From: Jannaschia sp. M317
GTDB taxonomy: Bacteria > Pseudomonadota > Alphaproteobacteria > Rhodobacterales > Rhodobacteraceae
NCBI RefSeq assembly: GCF_025141175.1
Contig: NZ_CP081155.1
Coordinates: 716,001 to 780,000 of the forward strand
Length of the DNA stretch: 64,000 bases
Direction: 5' to 3'
A model generated the notes under the pieces. It did not search any database. It worked only from the letters and a program-made list of their open reading frames with translations, and was not told where the DNA came from. A program made the position numbers and the translations under genes. Below, in pieces: positions 17,664-28,514 of the stretch (the first letter of the stretch is position 1; each line of letters begins with the position of its first letter).

Positions 17664-18502
17664 CGCCGCGCCAGCACAGTGCCGACCCCGGCCGTGACCA
17701 ACACGCCCAGCCCGACCATGCCCAACCCGTTGGGCAGAGTGCCAAAAATCGTCCAGCCCAGCACCGTGGCCGAGAGCAGCTGGAAATAGACAAAGGGTGC
17801 CAGCACCGTCGCATCGCTGCGTCGGTAAGCCAGCACCAGCAACAGGTTCCCCATTGCCGAGGACAGGCCCGAAAAGATCACCAGGGCCGACACCTCTGCG
17901 TCGAACACCGGCACTTCGACCAGGCCCAGCGGGGCCAGCAGCAGCGTTCCCAACACCGTCTGCGTCAGCATCAACTGCCGTGGCGGTGCCAGGTTGCCCA
18001 GCCAGCGCGATGTGGTCAGATAGGCCCCGTAGAACAGCCCTGCCGCGACGGCGAACAGGATGTTGGGGGACATTCCCGCACCGGGCTGCACCACCAGCAA
18101 CACCCCCCCGAACCCCACCAACAGAAACAGCGATTGCAGCGCGGTCACCCGTTCGCGCAGAAAGACGACCGACAGGACATAGCTGAAGATCGGCCCGATG
18201 AAGAAGGCCCCGAACGCGGTGGCAAGCGGTTCGGTGCGTAGGGCAGTCAGGATGCAGGCGATGCCCGCGGCGATGAAAGCTGCCCGCAGCCAGATCCGCC
18301 AGTCGCGGTACAGGCACCATTGCACCTGCCCGCCCGCAAAGGCGAAGATCATCGCCGCCCCCACCGCGAACCGGCTGAAGGCCACGAAGAACGGCGTCAC
18401 ACCGTGGTCTGTCGTCAGGATCTTGCCTGCCGTGTCGCCCATCGGGATCAGCGACATGGCCACGAACATCAATCCGATCGGGATCAGCAGGGAACGGGTC
18501 AT
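17660..18502 (-). CDS. DMT-superfamily (EamA) transporter
   Basis: 280 residues with about ten membrane helices in two EamA-type halves (starting [20 protein letters not shown] and [20 protein letters not shown]). EamA proteins export metabolites or amino acids from the inner membrane; the substrate cannot be told. It is convergent with nadD and divergent from dacB, so it is a single-gene unit. No motif narrows the function. Confidence 0.88.
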   Translation of the reverse strand: MTRSLLIPIGLMFVAMSLIPMGDTAGKILTTDHGVTPFFVAFSRFAVGAAMIFAFAGGQVQWCLYRDWRIWLRAAFIAAGIACILTALRTEPLATAFGAFFIGPIFSYVLSVVFLRERVTALQSLFLLVGFGGVLLVVQPGAGMSPNILFAVAAGLFYGAYLTTSRWLGNLAPPRQLMLTQTVLGTLLLAPLGLVEVPVFDAEVSALVIFSGLSSAMGNLLLVLAYRRSDATVLAPFVYFQLLSATVLGWTIFGTLPNGLGMVGLGVLVTAGVGTVLARR

Positions 18503-18606
18503 GGAACTGCCGCTATCACTCTGACGTTCCTAGGCCCAGAGCGGGGTTCACATCGCCCGGCGCTCCGGGCATCAAGGACCCCGGACCCCGAGGAGGACAA
18601 TCCAGC

Positions 18607-20061
18607 ATGTTCAGGCGTTCCTTTCTGTCGGCCAGTCTTGCGACCATGGCTTTGCCGGCCTGTGCCAACGCACCAGAGACGTCGACCCGCCCGATCTTCA
18701 AGCCCGACGACATGCTCGCCCGCTCTGCGCCGGCGGCAGACCGTCTGGTGGCCGAGGCGGGGCTGGGCGGCAAGGTCGGATTCGTCGTGGCCGATGCCCG
18801 CAGCGGTGAGATCCTGGAATCGCTGAACCCGATCCGCCCGTTGCCGCCCGCGTCCGTGGCCAAGGCCGTAACCGCGCTTTATGCGCTGGAAACCCTTGGG
18901 GCGGACCACCGGTTCGTGACGCGGCTGGTTGCGACGGGGCCGATCACGAACGGACGGCTCGATGGCGATCTGGTGCTGGTTGGCGGGGGCGATCCGACGC
19001 TGGACAGCGACGGTCTGCACGATCTGGCGGGCCAGGCGGCGGCGGCGGGCCTGCGCGAGGTCGGCGGCCGCCTGCTGGTCGCGGACGGGGCCCTGCCCAG
19101 TTTTGAGCGGATCGACAGGGAACAGCCGGATCATGTCGGCTACAACCCCGCGGTCGGCGGCATCAACGTGAACTTCAACCGGGTCCACTTTGGCTGGCGG
19201 CGCGCGGGCAGCAGCTACGAGGTGACGATGGACGGGCGGACCGAACGGTTCCGCCCCGACGTGCGCAGCGCCACGATGCGCGTCGCCGACCGCAGCCTGC
19301 CGGTCTATACCTATCAGCAGCAGGGCGATGTCGACGCCTGGACGGTGGCCCGGCAGCAGCTGGGCAATTCCGGCGCGCGCTGGTTGCCGGTGCGCAACCC
19401 CGCGCTTTATGCGGGCGACATCCTGCGCACGATGTTGCGTGCCAACGGCATCACGACGGGCGCGGCGCAGCAGGTGACCACCGCCCCCGCCGGCACGCAG
19501 ATCGCGCGCACGCAGGGGGGGGCGCTGGACCGGGTGGCTTCGGCCATGCTCAAATTCTCCAACAACCTGACCGCCGAGGTGCTGGGCCTGTCGGCCACGG
19601 TCGCGCGCGGGGCGCGGCCCCGCACATTGAACGCGTCCGCCGATCTGATGTCGGCCTGGCTACAGGAACGGACCGGGGCACGTCGGGCGGACTTCGACGA
19701 CCACTCGGGCCTGAACGGCACCACCCGGATCAGCGCCGCCGATATGGTCACCGCCCTCACCGCACGCGGTGCGGCGGACCGGCTGCGGCCCCTGATGAAG
19801 GAACTGACGATCGACGGCGCGGTGCGCATTCCGGTGCAGGCCAAGACGGGCACATTGAATTTCGTGTCTGGTCTGGCGGGGTATTTCAATGCGCGCGGCG
19901 GGCGGCCCCTGGCCTTTGCCACCTTTTGCGCCGACGTAAACCGCCGTGCCGGACTGTCGGTTGCCGAGCGCGAGCGTCCCAGCGGCGGGCGCGACTGGGG
20001 CCGCCGGGCGCGCAGCCTGCAATTCGATCTGATCGAGCGGTGGGAACGGGTCCACACGTGA
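18607..20061 (+). CDS. dacB: D-alanyl-D-alanine carboxypeptidase/endopeptidase (PBP4 family)
   Basis: 484 residues with all three penicillin-binding motifs: SVAK (Ser83-Lys86), SNN (in KFSNNLTAE) and KTG (in QAKTGTLNF). PBP4-type enzymes trim or cleave peptidoglycan cross-links in the periplasm. The N terminus has paired arginines (FRRSFLS) and a lipobox-like LPAC, so it may be exported by Tat and be a lipoprotein, which is unusual for PBP4. trmL overlaps its stop by 4 bases. Confidence 0.95.
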   Translation: MFRRSFLSASLATMALPACANAPETSTRPIFKPDDMLARSAPAADRLVAEAGLGGKVGFVVADARSGEILESLNPIRPLPPASVAKAVTALYALETLGADHRFVTRLVATGPITNGRLDGDLVLVGGGDPTLDSDGLHDLAGQAAAAGLREVGGRLLVADGALPSFERIDREQPDHVGYNPAVGGINVNFNRVHFGWRRAGSSYEVTMDGRTERFRPDVRSATMRVADRSLPVYTYQQQGDVDAWTVARQQLGNSGARWLPVRNPALYAGDILRTMLRANGITTGAAQQVTTAPAGTQIARTQGGALDRVASAMLKFSNNLTAEVLGLSATVARGARPRTLNASADLMSAWLQERTGARRADFDDHSGLNGTTRISAADMVTALTARGAADRLRPLMKELTIDGAVRIPVQAKTGTLNFVSGLAGYFNARGGRPLAFATFCADVNRRAGLSVAERERPSGGRDWGRRARSLQFDLIERWERVHT

Positions 20062-20522
20062 CCCGCCCCGCAATCGTCCTGGTCCGCCCGGAAATTCCGG
20101 GAAACACCGGCACGCTGGGGCGCACCTGCGTGGCGCTCGATCTCGATCTGTGCCTGATCCGCCCTTACGGGTTCGAGCTGTCCGACAGGACCGTGCGGCG
20201 CGCGGGCCTGGATTACTGGAAACACGTGTCGTTGTTCGAATTCGACAGTTGGGACGATTTCCTGACCCGTCGCGCGCCCCGGCCCGAGGCGCTGTTCCTC
20301 TATGAGGAATTTGGGGCGACCTCTGCTTATGACGCCACTTATCCGGCTGACGCGCACCTCGTGTTCGGTCAGGAAACGAAGGGCCTGCCGCCCGAGGTGC
20401 TGGACGGACGCGCCGACCGGTGTCTGCGCCTGCCCATGCGCTCGGCGCATATCCGGTCGCTGAACCTTGCCAATGCGGCGACGGCGGCGGCCTATCTGGC
20501 GTTGCGCGGGCATCTCGACTGA
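20058..20522 (+). CDS. trmL: tRNA (cytidine(34)-2'-O)-methyltransferase TrmL
   Basis: 154 residues with the SPOUT/TrmH-type trefoil knot: RPEIPGNTGTLGRTC near the start, HLVFGQETKGLPPEVL in the middle and RLPMRSAHIRSLNLANAATAA at the end. TrmL methylates the wobble ribose of Leu tRNAs. The start is a GTG overlapping the dacB stop; the frame is open further upstream but the family begins at this point. Confidence 0.93.
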   Translation: MTRPAIVLVRPEIPGNTGTLGRTCVALDLDLCLIRPYGFELSDRTVRRAGLDYWKHVSLFEFDSWDDFLTRRAPRPEALFLYEEFGATSAYDATYPADAHLVFGQETKGLPPEVLDGRADRCLRLPMRSAHIRSLNLANAATAAAYLALRGHLD

Positions 20523-20548
20523 GGCGGCCCGACGCGTTAGGCGGGGGG

Positions 20549-20824
20549 ATGGACACAGAAGAGCTCAGCATCGAAATCGCGCGCCTGCGGGTCGAAGTCT
20601 CCCGGTTGAACAGCTTGCGGTTCATCCGCGTGCACAACTCTGTGCCGCGGCTGATCCTGTTCCAGCTGTATCGCGGTGTGGCCTTTGGTCTGGGCACGGT
20701 GCTGGGCGCGACAGTGGTTCTGTCGATCGTTCTCTGGTCGCTGAGCCAGATCAACTTCATCCCCGTTATCGGCGATTGGGCGACGCAGCTGTTGGAGGCA
20801 ATCGAGCCGCCAGGCGGGACCTGA
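20549..20824 (+). CDS. DUF5665-type small membrane protein
   Basis: 91 residues: a charged N-terminal helix (IEIARLRVEVSRLNSLRF), then a membrane helix (about residues 46-68, GVAFGLGTVLGATVVLSIVLW) and a short C terminus with FIPVIGDWATQLLEAI. This pattern matches the DUF5665 family of alphaproteobacteria and Firmicutes, whose function is unknown to me. It lies 26 bases after trmL on the same strand. Confidence 0.75.
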   Translation: MDTEELSIEIARLRVEVSRLNSLRFIRVHNSVPRLILFQLYRGVAFGLGTVLGATVVLSIVLWSLSQINFIPVIGDWATQLLEAIEPPGGT

Positions 20825-20849
20825 CGCGCGCGCGCCCTATGTCTCGGAC

Positions 20850-21404
20850 ATGACCGACAATCCCCTCTCTCTCGCCAGGCGCGACAGGCTGCCCGAGGCA
20901 CTGCAGGTCCTGCTGGCCGACTACCCGCGCGCCGGGTGGCGGGCGCATCCGCAGTTCGGGCCCCTGACGCAGTTCTGGCTGGACCGGCACCTGTCGTTTC
21001 GGACACTGCTGGCGCAGCTGACGCGGGATACCCAAGGTCGGATCGACGGCACCCTGGATCCGGACCGCCACGCCGCGCGGCTGGCCCAGGGCGGCAGCCG
21101 GTTCCTGCAGGAGTTGCACGGCCACCACAGTATCGAAGACGGTGTCTATTTCCCCAAGATGGTCGCGCTTGTGCCTGCGCTGGACCGCGCTTTTGCCCTG
21201 CTGGATGCCGACCATCATGAGCTGCACGACGCGCTGGAGGGGTTCGCCACCGACGCGAATGGCCTGTTGCGTGGCGAGTTGGAGGCCGGGCGGTTCCTGG
21301 ACCGGTTGGACGGTATGACGCGCTTTCTCGACCGACATCTGACGGACGAAGAAGAGGTGATCGTGCCAGTGATCCTGAAGGTCGGCGAGCGGCGTCTGGG
21401 CTAG
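20850..21404 (+). CDS. Hemerythrin domain-containing protein
   Basis: 184 residues of helical sequence with hemerythrin iron ligand patterns: HHSIEDGVYFPK (HxxxE), DADHHELHDAL and FLDRHLTDEEE. The four-helix bundle binds a di-iron centre that senses or carries oxygen or nitric oxide. It is cytoplasmic, with no signal peptide. It is last in the rightward dacB-trmL series and its TAG stop shares the CTAG palindrome with the convergent gene. Confidence 0.85.
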   Translation: MTDNPLSLARRDRLPEALQVLLADYPRAGWRAHPQFGPLTQFWLDRHLSFRTLLAQLTRDTQGRIDGTLDPDRHAARLAQGGSRFLQELHGHHSIEDGVYFPKMVALVPALDRAFALLDADHHELHDALEGFATDANGLLRGELEAGRFLDRLDGMTRFLDRHLTDEEEVIVPVILKVGERRLG

Positions 21405-22084
21405 AAGTCCCGCGCCCACCCAATGCGTCCGATCCGGTCGCCATCGCGGGTGACCGACAGGCCCAGTCGCAGGCCACCGTAATCGCCGATCTCGTATTGC
21501 AGGGTCGGGGCAAGGGTCAGGCTAAGCGTCTGTTCCTGTTCGGCAAACAGGCCCATCTCCAGGGTCAGACGATCGGTTGGCTTGATCCCCATGACGGCCT
21601 GTCCGTTGATCCGCCGTCCTTTCAACCCGCCCTCGGTCAGGCGCAGGTCGACCGTTGTCCAACCGTCACCCCAGCGGGTCTGGAACCCCCGTCCGACACT
21701 GGTGCCCAGCGACCATGTCGGGGTCGTATCGCCCGTATCGGCCAGATCCAGCCCGACCCCCACCTCGACCGCCAAAAGCCAAGGCGTCAGCCAGCGCGGC
21801 CGCCCTTCGCGGATCTGGGTGCCGGACAAGAGCGGTGCCCGCACAAAGGCCCGCAACCGCCCATCAACGGGGTCGGGGAGGGTCTTGAGCGCGCGCATCC
21901 CATGGCCGCCAAGATCCAGCCCAAAGGTCAGGTTTCGCGGCCCGCCGTATTCCGCATAGAGGCTGGTCCAGCCGTCCATGCCGTCTTCGTGCCCAATGAA
22001 AACATAGGCTTGCCCCTGCGCGCGCGGCCAGGGCCCGCCTTGAGCCGGGAGGCTGAGCAACAGCAGAAGGACGAGGATTCGCAT
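21401..22084 (-). CDS. Putative outer-membrane or secreted beta-rich protein
   Basis: 227 residues with a signal peptide (MRILVLLLLLSLPAQGGPW) and then alternating hydrophobic/polar strands rich in Gly and aromatic residues (AYVFIGHEDG, LTFGLDLGG, WTTVDLRLTEGG, LTLEMGLFAEQEQT), as in small outer-membrane barrels. It ends in an aromatic residue (WARDF), the usual barrel C terminus. No family recognised. A perfect CtrA consensus box lies 25-39 bases upstream of its ATG. Confidence 0.7.
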   Translation of the reverse strand: MRILVLLLLLSLPAQGGPWPRAQGQAYVFIGHEDGMDGWTSLYAEYGGPRNLTFGLDLGGHGMRALKTLPDPVDGRLRAFVRAPLLSGTQIREGRPRWLTPWLLAVEVGVGLDLADTGDTTPTWSLGTSVGRGFQTRWGDGWTTVDLRLTEGGLKGRRINGQAVMGIKPTDRLTLEMGLFAEQEQTLSLTLAPTLQYEIGDYGGLRLGLSVTRDGDRIGRIGWARDF

Positions 22085-22108
22085 GGCTCCATCTGGGGGG
22101 CTGCGTGG

Positions 22109-22123
22109 TTAACGGGTGGTTAA
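22109..22123. promoter_or_regulatory. Perfect CtrA-consensus box (TTAA-N7-TTAA)
   Basis: Full match to the CtrA binding consensus, in the divergent gap between the barrel-like gene and the small hydrophobic protein gene. A possible sigma-70-like pair for the rightward gene lies next to it (TTGGCA at 22134-22139, 16-base spacer, TAGATC at 22156-22161). CtrA may repress or activate either gene. Confidence 0.6.
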
Positions 22124-22188
22124 CGCGGGAGAATTGGCACGGAGGGACCGCGCGCTAGATCCTGGTCAGGCTTATGCAGGAGGCAGCC

Positions 22189-22482
22189 ATGGAAGGGTTC
22201 TTTGAAGGTTTGGGCATCGCGGCGCTGGTGATCCTGGCGCTGGTCGGTCTGGCCGTGGGTCTGGTCGCAGGCCTTGTGACCGGGCGCAGCAAGCTGGTCT
22301 ATGCGGCGATCGGGGCCCTGGCCGCCATGGCGACGCCCTTCGTTTTGGCCGCTCTGGGCGTGACCGTCCTGGCTGCGGGCGGGGTGCTGCTGGTGGCCTT
22401 TGTCGGGCTGGTCGGCGCGGTTTTGGTGGTGGCCGCCGTGCGGGCGTTGACGGGGCGCGGGAGGGATGGATCGGAGGGGTGA
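22189..22482 (+). CDS. Small hydrophobic membrane protein
   Basis: 97 residues, mostly three hydrophobic segments rich in Gly, Ala, Val and Leu (IAALVILALVGLAVGLVAGL; YAAIGALAAMATPFVLAALG; GGVLLVAFVGLVGAVLVVAAV). The AGGAGG site five bases upstream selects this ATG over one 15 bases earlier that would contain the site. It loosely resembles small stress-type membrane proteins such as GlsB/YeaQ but is not assigned. Divergent from the barrel-like gene. Confidence 0.7.
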   Translation: MEGFFEGLGIAALVILALVGLAVGLVAGLVTGRSKLVYAAIGALAAMATPFVLAALGVTVLAAGGVLLVAFVGLVGAVLVVAAVRALTGRGRDGSEG

Positions 22483-22533
22483 CGCGTGGGTGATCCACGG
22501 GTGATCCGGGTCGGACACCTTGATTTGGGTGGT

Positions 22534-22556
22534 GGTGGGTTTCACCCACCCTACGG
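22534..22556. repeat. Short palindromic intergenic repeat (GTAGGGTGGG type)
   Basis: Perfect hairpin GGTGGGT-TTC-ACCCACC (22534-22550) followed by CTACGG. The minus-strand sequence reads CCGTAGGGTGGG, close to CCGTAGGGCGGG in the longer inverted repeat at 63.6 kb. It lies in a 181-base gap that otherwise shows no gene. Confidence 0.6.
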
Positions 22557-22663
22557 GGGCTGGTGCGGCGTTGATGTGGCGCGAGAGGGAATGACCTGAG
22601 GGGTATGTTTCCGAGACACGCAGAGATCCGCAACAGCCATTCCCCGGCTTCGAGAAACGCGGT

Positions 22664-23053
22664 TCAGCTGGCGGGATAGGTTGCCTGACATTGCCTGACG
22701 CCGGCATCGGCCTCCGCTCGCAGCTTTGGCAACAGGCGATCAATATCCCGAACGCGACGACGCTCCTCCGCCAGGTTGACAGGAACAGGTGTCTCTTGGG
22801 TTCGATAGCTCGTCTGCATGCAGGAATAGCTGCCGACGTAGGCGTTATAGCACGTGCTGGCGACTTGATACGGAACGCGCTGTCGATGGATGGCGTAGCC
22901 GCGTGCAATGTTGCCCTGCGCCGTCGACTTGAGCGCCAGGGCGTTCGAATAAGAGGAGGAGGCCGACCGCATACAGGTTTCCAGAGGGGTCGAACAGGCC
23001 CCGAGCAGAACGATGGCCGATGTGCCCAAGACAAGTGTCGCTTTGACTGCCAT
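22664..23053 (-). CDS. Cys-rich putative lipoprotein
   Basis: About 129 residues with a lipoprotein signal (TSAIVLLGAC, Cys near residue 20) and several further Cys (ETCMRS, STCYNAY, YSCMQT, RQCQAT) that could form disulfides in the periplasm. AAGGGA at proper spacing favours this ATG over one 18 bases upstream. The C-terminal half is helical and charged. No family recognised. It is a single gene between uvrB and the small hydrophobic protein. Confidence 0.7.
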   Translation of the reverse strand: MAVKATLVLGTSAIVLLGACSTPLETCMRSASSSYSNALALKSTAQGNIARGYAIHRQRVPYQVASTCYNAYVGSYSCMQTSYRTQETPVPVNLAEERRRVRDIDRLLPKLRAEADAGVRQCQATYPAS

Positions 23054-23126
23054 TCTGGATTTTCCCTTCATATGATGGTCTTAGCCTATCAGCCGCAAGA
23101 CCGGACGAAACACAAGCTGATTGTTT

Positions 23127-25316
<2,190 letters not shown>

Positions 25317-25350
25317 TGGTCTGTTCCTCGGCTTTGGCAGGGCCGACATG

Positions 25351-25375
25351 TTGAACCGATCTGACCGGAGTTCAA
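25351..25375. promoter_or_regulatory. Inverted repeat upstream of uvrB
   Basis: TTGAAC, 13-base spacer, GTTCAA: perfect arms 35-59 bases upstream of the uvrB start. The halves resemble the GAAC/GTTC elements of LexA sites but are inverted and widely spaced. The alphaproteobacterial LexA box is a direct repeat, GTTC-N7-GTTC. It may be an operator of unknown kind. Confidence 0.35.
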
Positions 25376-25509
25376 GGGCAACACCGCCGCCGCATGGCGC
25401 GCCATGCGCGCGGGCGCTTTCGCCAAAGGCCAAGAGGTCGCGCGCGTTTTGACCCATTGATGTCAGAATTGCCGTGAAGAAGCTGGACAGGCTGCACAGG
25501 GGACCGGGT

Positions 25510-26631
25510 ATGAAATACGATTTGCTTCTCGCCGATATTCTGGCCCTGCTCCTTGGCGTGTTCGGGGTTTTGGCGCTGACCTCCTATTGCCTGTATATCA
25601 ATTGGGGCGGGGCCATGGCCGGTGGGCGGGTGCATTTGTTTCTGGCACTTGCGGCCTTGATGGTCGCGATGACGGCCTTCTACTTGATCCCGCCACTGCA
25701 CCAGAATGTGCTGCGGCGTACCCTGCCCTGGGCGACGCGTATCCCTTTCATCGGACTGAGCATCATTTGGTTGACGGTGTCTCTGTCCTACTTGCGGCAA
25801 GTGCCGGGTCTGCCGGAGGGACTGTTGTCGTCCTTGCAGGGGAATTACAGGTGGTTGGCGTTTCCCGTGCTGTCCATGTTCGCTTTGCTGATCTTTCCCC
25901 TCGGCCTCGGCTATCGAGAGCCTGCGCGCGAACGGCGGGCATCGGCCATCGTGGCAGACCCCGCGGGCCAGCAATACGCCACCGCCGCAGTCGTCCGCCA
26001 ACGAGAGCAGATCCATGGCGGGGCGGTTCCCCATGTCGGGCGGACCGAGCGCGCGGAACCCAAGCGCAAGGCCAGCCCTATGAACGGGCTCCTATGGGGA
26101 GTCATCGTGCTGTTTGTCGGGTATATCGCTTATACGCATCTTATCGGGGCGGTGACCCAGACGCTGTTGCTTGATCAGATGCTTGTCAAATACAGCACGA
26201 TTTCGATTGGGATTGGGTCCGTCGTCGTGTGGAGCTACCTGGCCACCCGCTGGCGGGTCACTGTTGATCGAAACCGTGCGCGATGGGGCCACGCTGCGCC
26301 CGTCGTGACGTTGCTGGCCGTTTTGGCGTGCGGGCCTTCTCTGGCGGTGTTTTTCTACGGTGGGGTCGCCTACAGCGCCTTTCCCTACACATGGAACCTG
26401 TTGACCGAAAACCCTCGTGGGGAACTGGTCTATTCCGTCATCCATGTCGACAAGCGCGGCAGGGGAAAGGGGTGCGTGACGCTGTCTTTCGGCGACTCGG
26501 ACGCCCGAACAAAGGTCTGCGGTCTGGGACGCGATGTGGGGCAAAGCCTTGCGCCCGGCGATCGGCTTCTCGTCTCCGGAGAGTTGAGCCGGTTTGCCCA
26601 TAGTTTCGAGGCCGTCCAGAAATTGCACTGA
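25510..26631 (+). CDS. Multi-helix membrane protein with soluble C-terminal domain, unknown
   Basis: About 373 residues. The first 140 residues hold four membrane helices, a soluble linker follows (about residues 140-195, [17 protein letters not shown] onward), then three more helices, then a soluble C-terminal part of about 95 residues ([19 protein letters not shown] to FEAVQKLH) with two Cys. A GTG 36 bases upstream is an alternative start. It is divergent from uvrB and stands alone. No known family seen. A CCTTGC-GCG-GCAAGG hairpin lies just after its stop, without a T tract. Confidence 0.65.
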   Translation: MKYDLLLADILALLLGVFGVLALTSYCLYINWGGAMAGGRVHLFLALAALMVAMTAFYLIPPLHQNVLRRTLPWATRIPFIGLSIIWLTVSLSYLRQVPGLPEGLLSSLQGNYRWLAFPVLSMFALLIFPLGLGYREPARERRASAIVADPAGQQYATAAVVRQREQIHGGAVPHVGRTERAEPKRKASPMNGLLWGVIVLFVGYIAYTHLIGAVTQTLLLDQMLVKYSTISIGIGSVVVWSYLATRWRVTVDRNRARWGHAAPVVTLLAVLACGPSLAVFFYGGVAYSAFPYTWNLLTENPRGELVYSVIHVDKRGRGKGCVTLSFGDSDARTKVCGLGRDVGQSLAPGDRLLVSGELSRFAHSFEAVQKLH

Positions 26632-26701
26632 TGCAGAGGCCTTGCGCGGCAAGGGCCCGTTCGGATAGCAAAGGCGCGTATACAAAAGACCGGAGGCCGC
26701 C

Positions 26702-27013
26702 ATGCGCGCCCGTATCTACAAGCCTGCCCGCACGGCCATGTCCTCCGGCACGGCGAAGACTCACAACTGGGTTCTGGAATTCGTGCCCGAAACGCCGCGC
26801 TGGATCGACCCGCTGACCGGCTGGACCGGGTCCAAGGATACCCAGGCGCAGGTCAAGCTGCAGTTCGAGACCCAGGCCGAGGCCGAGGATTACGCCCGCG
26901 ACAAGGGCATCGAGTTTGTCGTGCTGCGGCCCCAGTCGCGCAAGGCCAACGTCCGCCCCGGCGGTTATGGCGACAACTTCGCGACCAACCGGCGCGGCGT
27001 CTGGACCCACTGA
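26702..27013 (+). CDS. Complex I accessory subunit, NDUFS4-like (ETC complex I subunit)
   Basis: 103 residues matching the NDUFS4 (18 kDa) accessory subunit family of respiratory complex [16 protein letters not shown] at the start, [21 protein letters not shown] in the middle and the C terminus [15 protein letters not shown]. It binds the peripheral arm of NADH:ubiquinone oxidoreductase. This subunit is found in alphaproteobacteria and mitochondria. It is away from any nuo operon in this window, as is common. Confidence 0.92.
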   Translation: MRARIYKPARTAMSSGTAKTHNWVLEFVPETPRWIDPLTGWTGSKDTQAQVKLQFETQAEAEDYARDKGIEFVVLRPQSRKANVRPGGYGDNFATNRRGVWTH

Positions 27014-27017
27014 TCGG

Positions 27018-28514
27018 TCAGGTCGGGGCCTCTGCGGGGGCCGATCGACTGACGCGCATGGCGCCGCTGGCCCGCTGCAATCGGCGCGATGCGATGTCCA
27101 CCAGCGCCGTCAACGCGCCCGACGCCAGCAACAGGACCAGCGCGCGGTCCAACCGCAGTTCCGCAATCGCCCCGTCCACGTAGAAGCCCAGCGTCGCCAC
27201 ACCCAGCAGGCCCATGGCTGCCGTGTCTCTCAGGATGATTTCCCAACGGTAAAGGCAAAGCGCGAGGAACCCCGCGAACTGCCTTGGCAACAGGTCCCAC
27301 AGCCAATGGGTCAGGCCGCGCCCCGCGTCGCGGCGGACCGGCAGGGCGGCGGCCTCGCGCCCGCTCAGGTGACCGATGATCGCCCCGTTGTGCAGCGCCA
27401 GCGCCAGAATCGCAGGCAGCATCGAGGGGCCGAAGACCTGCAGGAACAGATAGGCCAGCATGTAGTCGGGCAGGCTGCGCAGCACCGTCAGGACCAGGTG
27501 CCCCAGCAGCGCCCCGCCGCGCCCCGTCACCCGCTGCACGATCAGCGCCGAAGACAGCAGCGCCACCGCCCCGGTCAGCACCAGCGCGATCTGCGCCACG
27601 ATCAACGTGGCGACCATGCCGGGCAGCGCCTCGGCCATGATCAGGCGCGCGCCCCAGTCCCAAAGGGCCGGGCCGTCCCACCCCCCGCGGAGCGGCGCGG
27701 GCACCAGGTCTACGGTCAGGAACCGCCAGAGCGCGCCGGACCCCATCGGCGGCGTCTCCAGCCAGGCCAGCCAGCCCAGCGCCCCCGCCAGCCAGACGGG
27801 CACCAGCCGTCGCCGCATCCACAGTCGCATGCTGGCGATCATCGCGATGTAGCAGATCAACACCGCGCTGGCCGCGCCGTAGGCCCCGGTCTTGAAAAAC
27901 CCGTCCAGCTGGAAGCCAAGCGTCGGCAGGCCGATGAACCCCAACACCGCGCTGGACCGGAGGCCGCATTCCAGCCGGTAGAGCGTGTAGCTGCCCATCA
28001 GGTGCCGGATCAGCGGGACTTCGGCAAAAAGATAGCGTGCGATCCGGCCCGTCCGGGGGCTCAAGACGCGGGCCGGGCCGGGATCGGTCTGGGCGATTTG
28101 ATCGGCGAAGACGCGCGCGAAGATGCCCGCATAGGGCAGGGCGATGGCCAGAACGCCGGTCGTCACCCCGATGCCCAACGCCTGCATCAGGATCAGGGCC
28201 CAGAACAGCTCATGCACGGAGCGCAGGGCAATGGCCGCCCCGCGCACCAGCGCGCGGTCGTAGAACGGGGCCAGCATAAACCCCGCAACCGCCCCCAGCG
28301 CCACGCCCGCGATGGCAAAGGCGAGCGTGCCGGCAAGGGCAGCGCCGATCTGCTCGACGGCGGTGAAATCGGGCCGCAGCAGCCCCGCGCCCATACGCCC
28401 CAGCGCGGCCCAGGGATCGTGCCCGGCCAGCGTCAGGTCCGCGAACGGCAGCAGAAGGATGGCGATGGCGACGAAGGCGCTGGCCACCCGCAGGCGGGAT
28501 AGGCGCTCAGCCAT
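27018..28514 (-). CDS. Fused double PhnE-type ABC transporter permease
   Basis: 498 residues with two permease halves in one chain. Each half has a PhnE-like block: RSVHELFWALILMQALG near residue 98 and RSLPDYMLAYLFLQVFG near residue 345, followed in each half by an EAA-type loop (VEVP..RHLMGSYTLYRLE-like and a shorter one in the second). It has about twelve membrane helices. It would form the channel of a phosphonate/phosphite/selenate-type importer. It overlaps the ATPase gene upstream. The fusion removes the need for a separate second permease. Confidence 0.82.
   Translation of the reverse strand: MAERLSRLRVASAFVAIAILLLPFADLTLAGHDPWAALGRMGAGLLRPDFTAVEQIGAALAGTLAFAIAGVALGAVAGFMLAPFYDRALVRGAAIALRSVHELFWALILMQALGIGVTTGVLAIALPYAGIFARVFADQIAQTDPGPARVLSPRTGRIARYLFAEVPLIRHLMGSYTLYRLECGLRSSAVLGFIGLPTLGFQLDGFFKTGAYGAASAVLICYIAMIASMRLWMRRRLVPVWLAGALGWLAWLETPPMGSGALWRFLTVDLVPAPLRGGWDGPALWDWGARLIMAEALPGMVATLIVAQIALVLTGAVALLSSALIVQRVTGRGGALLGHLVLTVLRSLPDYMLAYLFLQVFGPSMLPAILALALHNGAIIGHLSGREAAALPVRRDAGRGLTHWLWDLLPRQFAGFLALCLYRWEIILRDTAAMGLLGVATLGFYVDGAIAELRLDRALVLLLASGALTALVDIASRRLQRASGAMRVSRSAPAEAPT

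Noticed and set aside
22509..22600. Possible small ORF in the gap 22483-22663
   Set aside because: No start codon with a ribosome site and no coding pattern; the sequence is dominated by the palindromic repeat.
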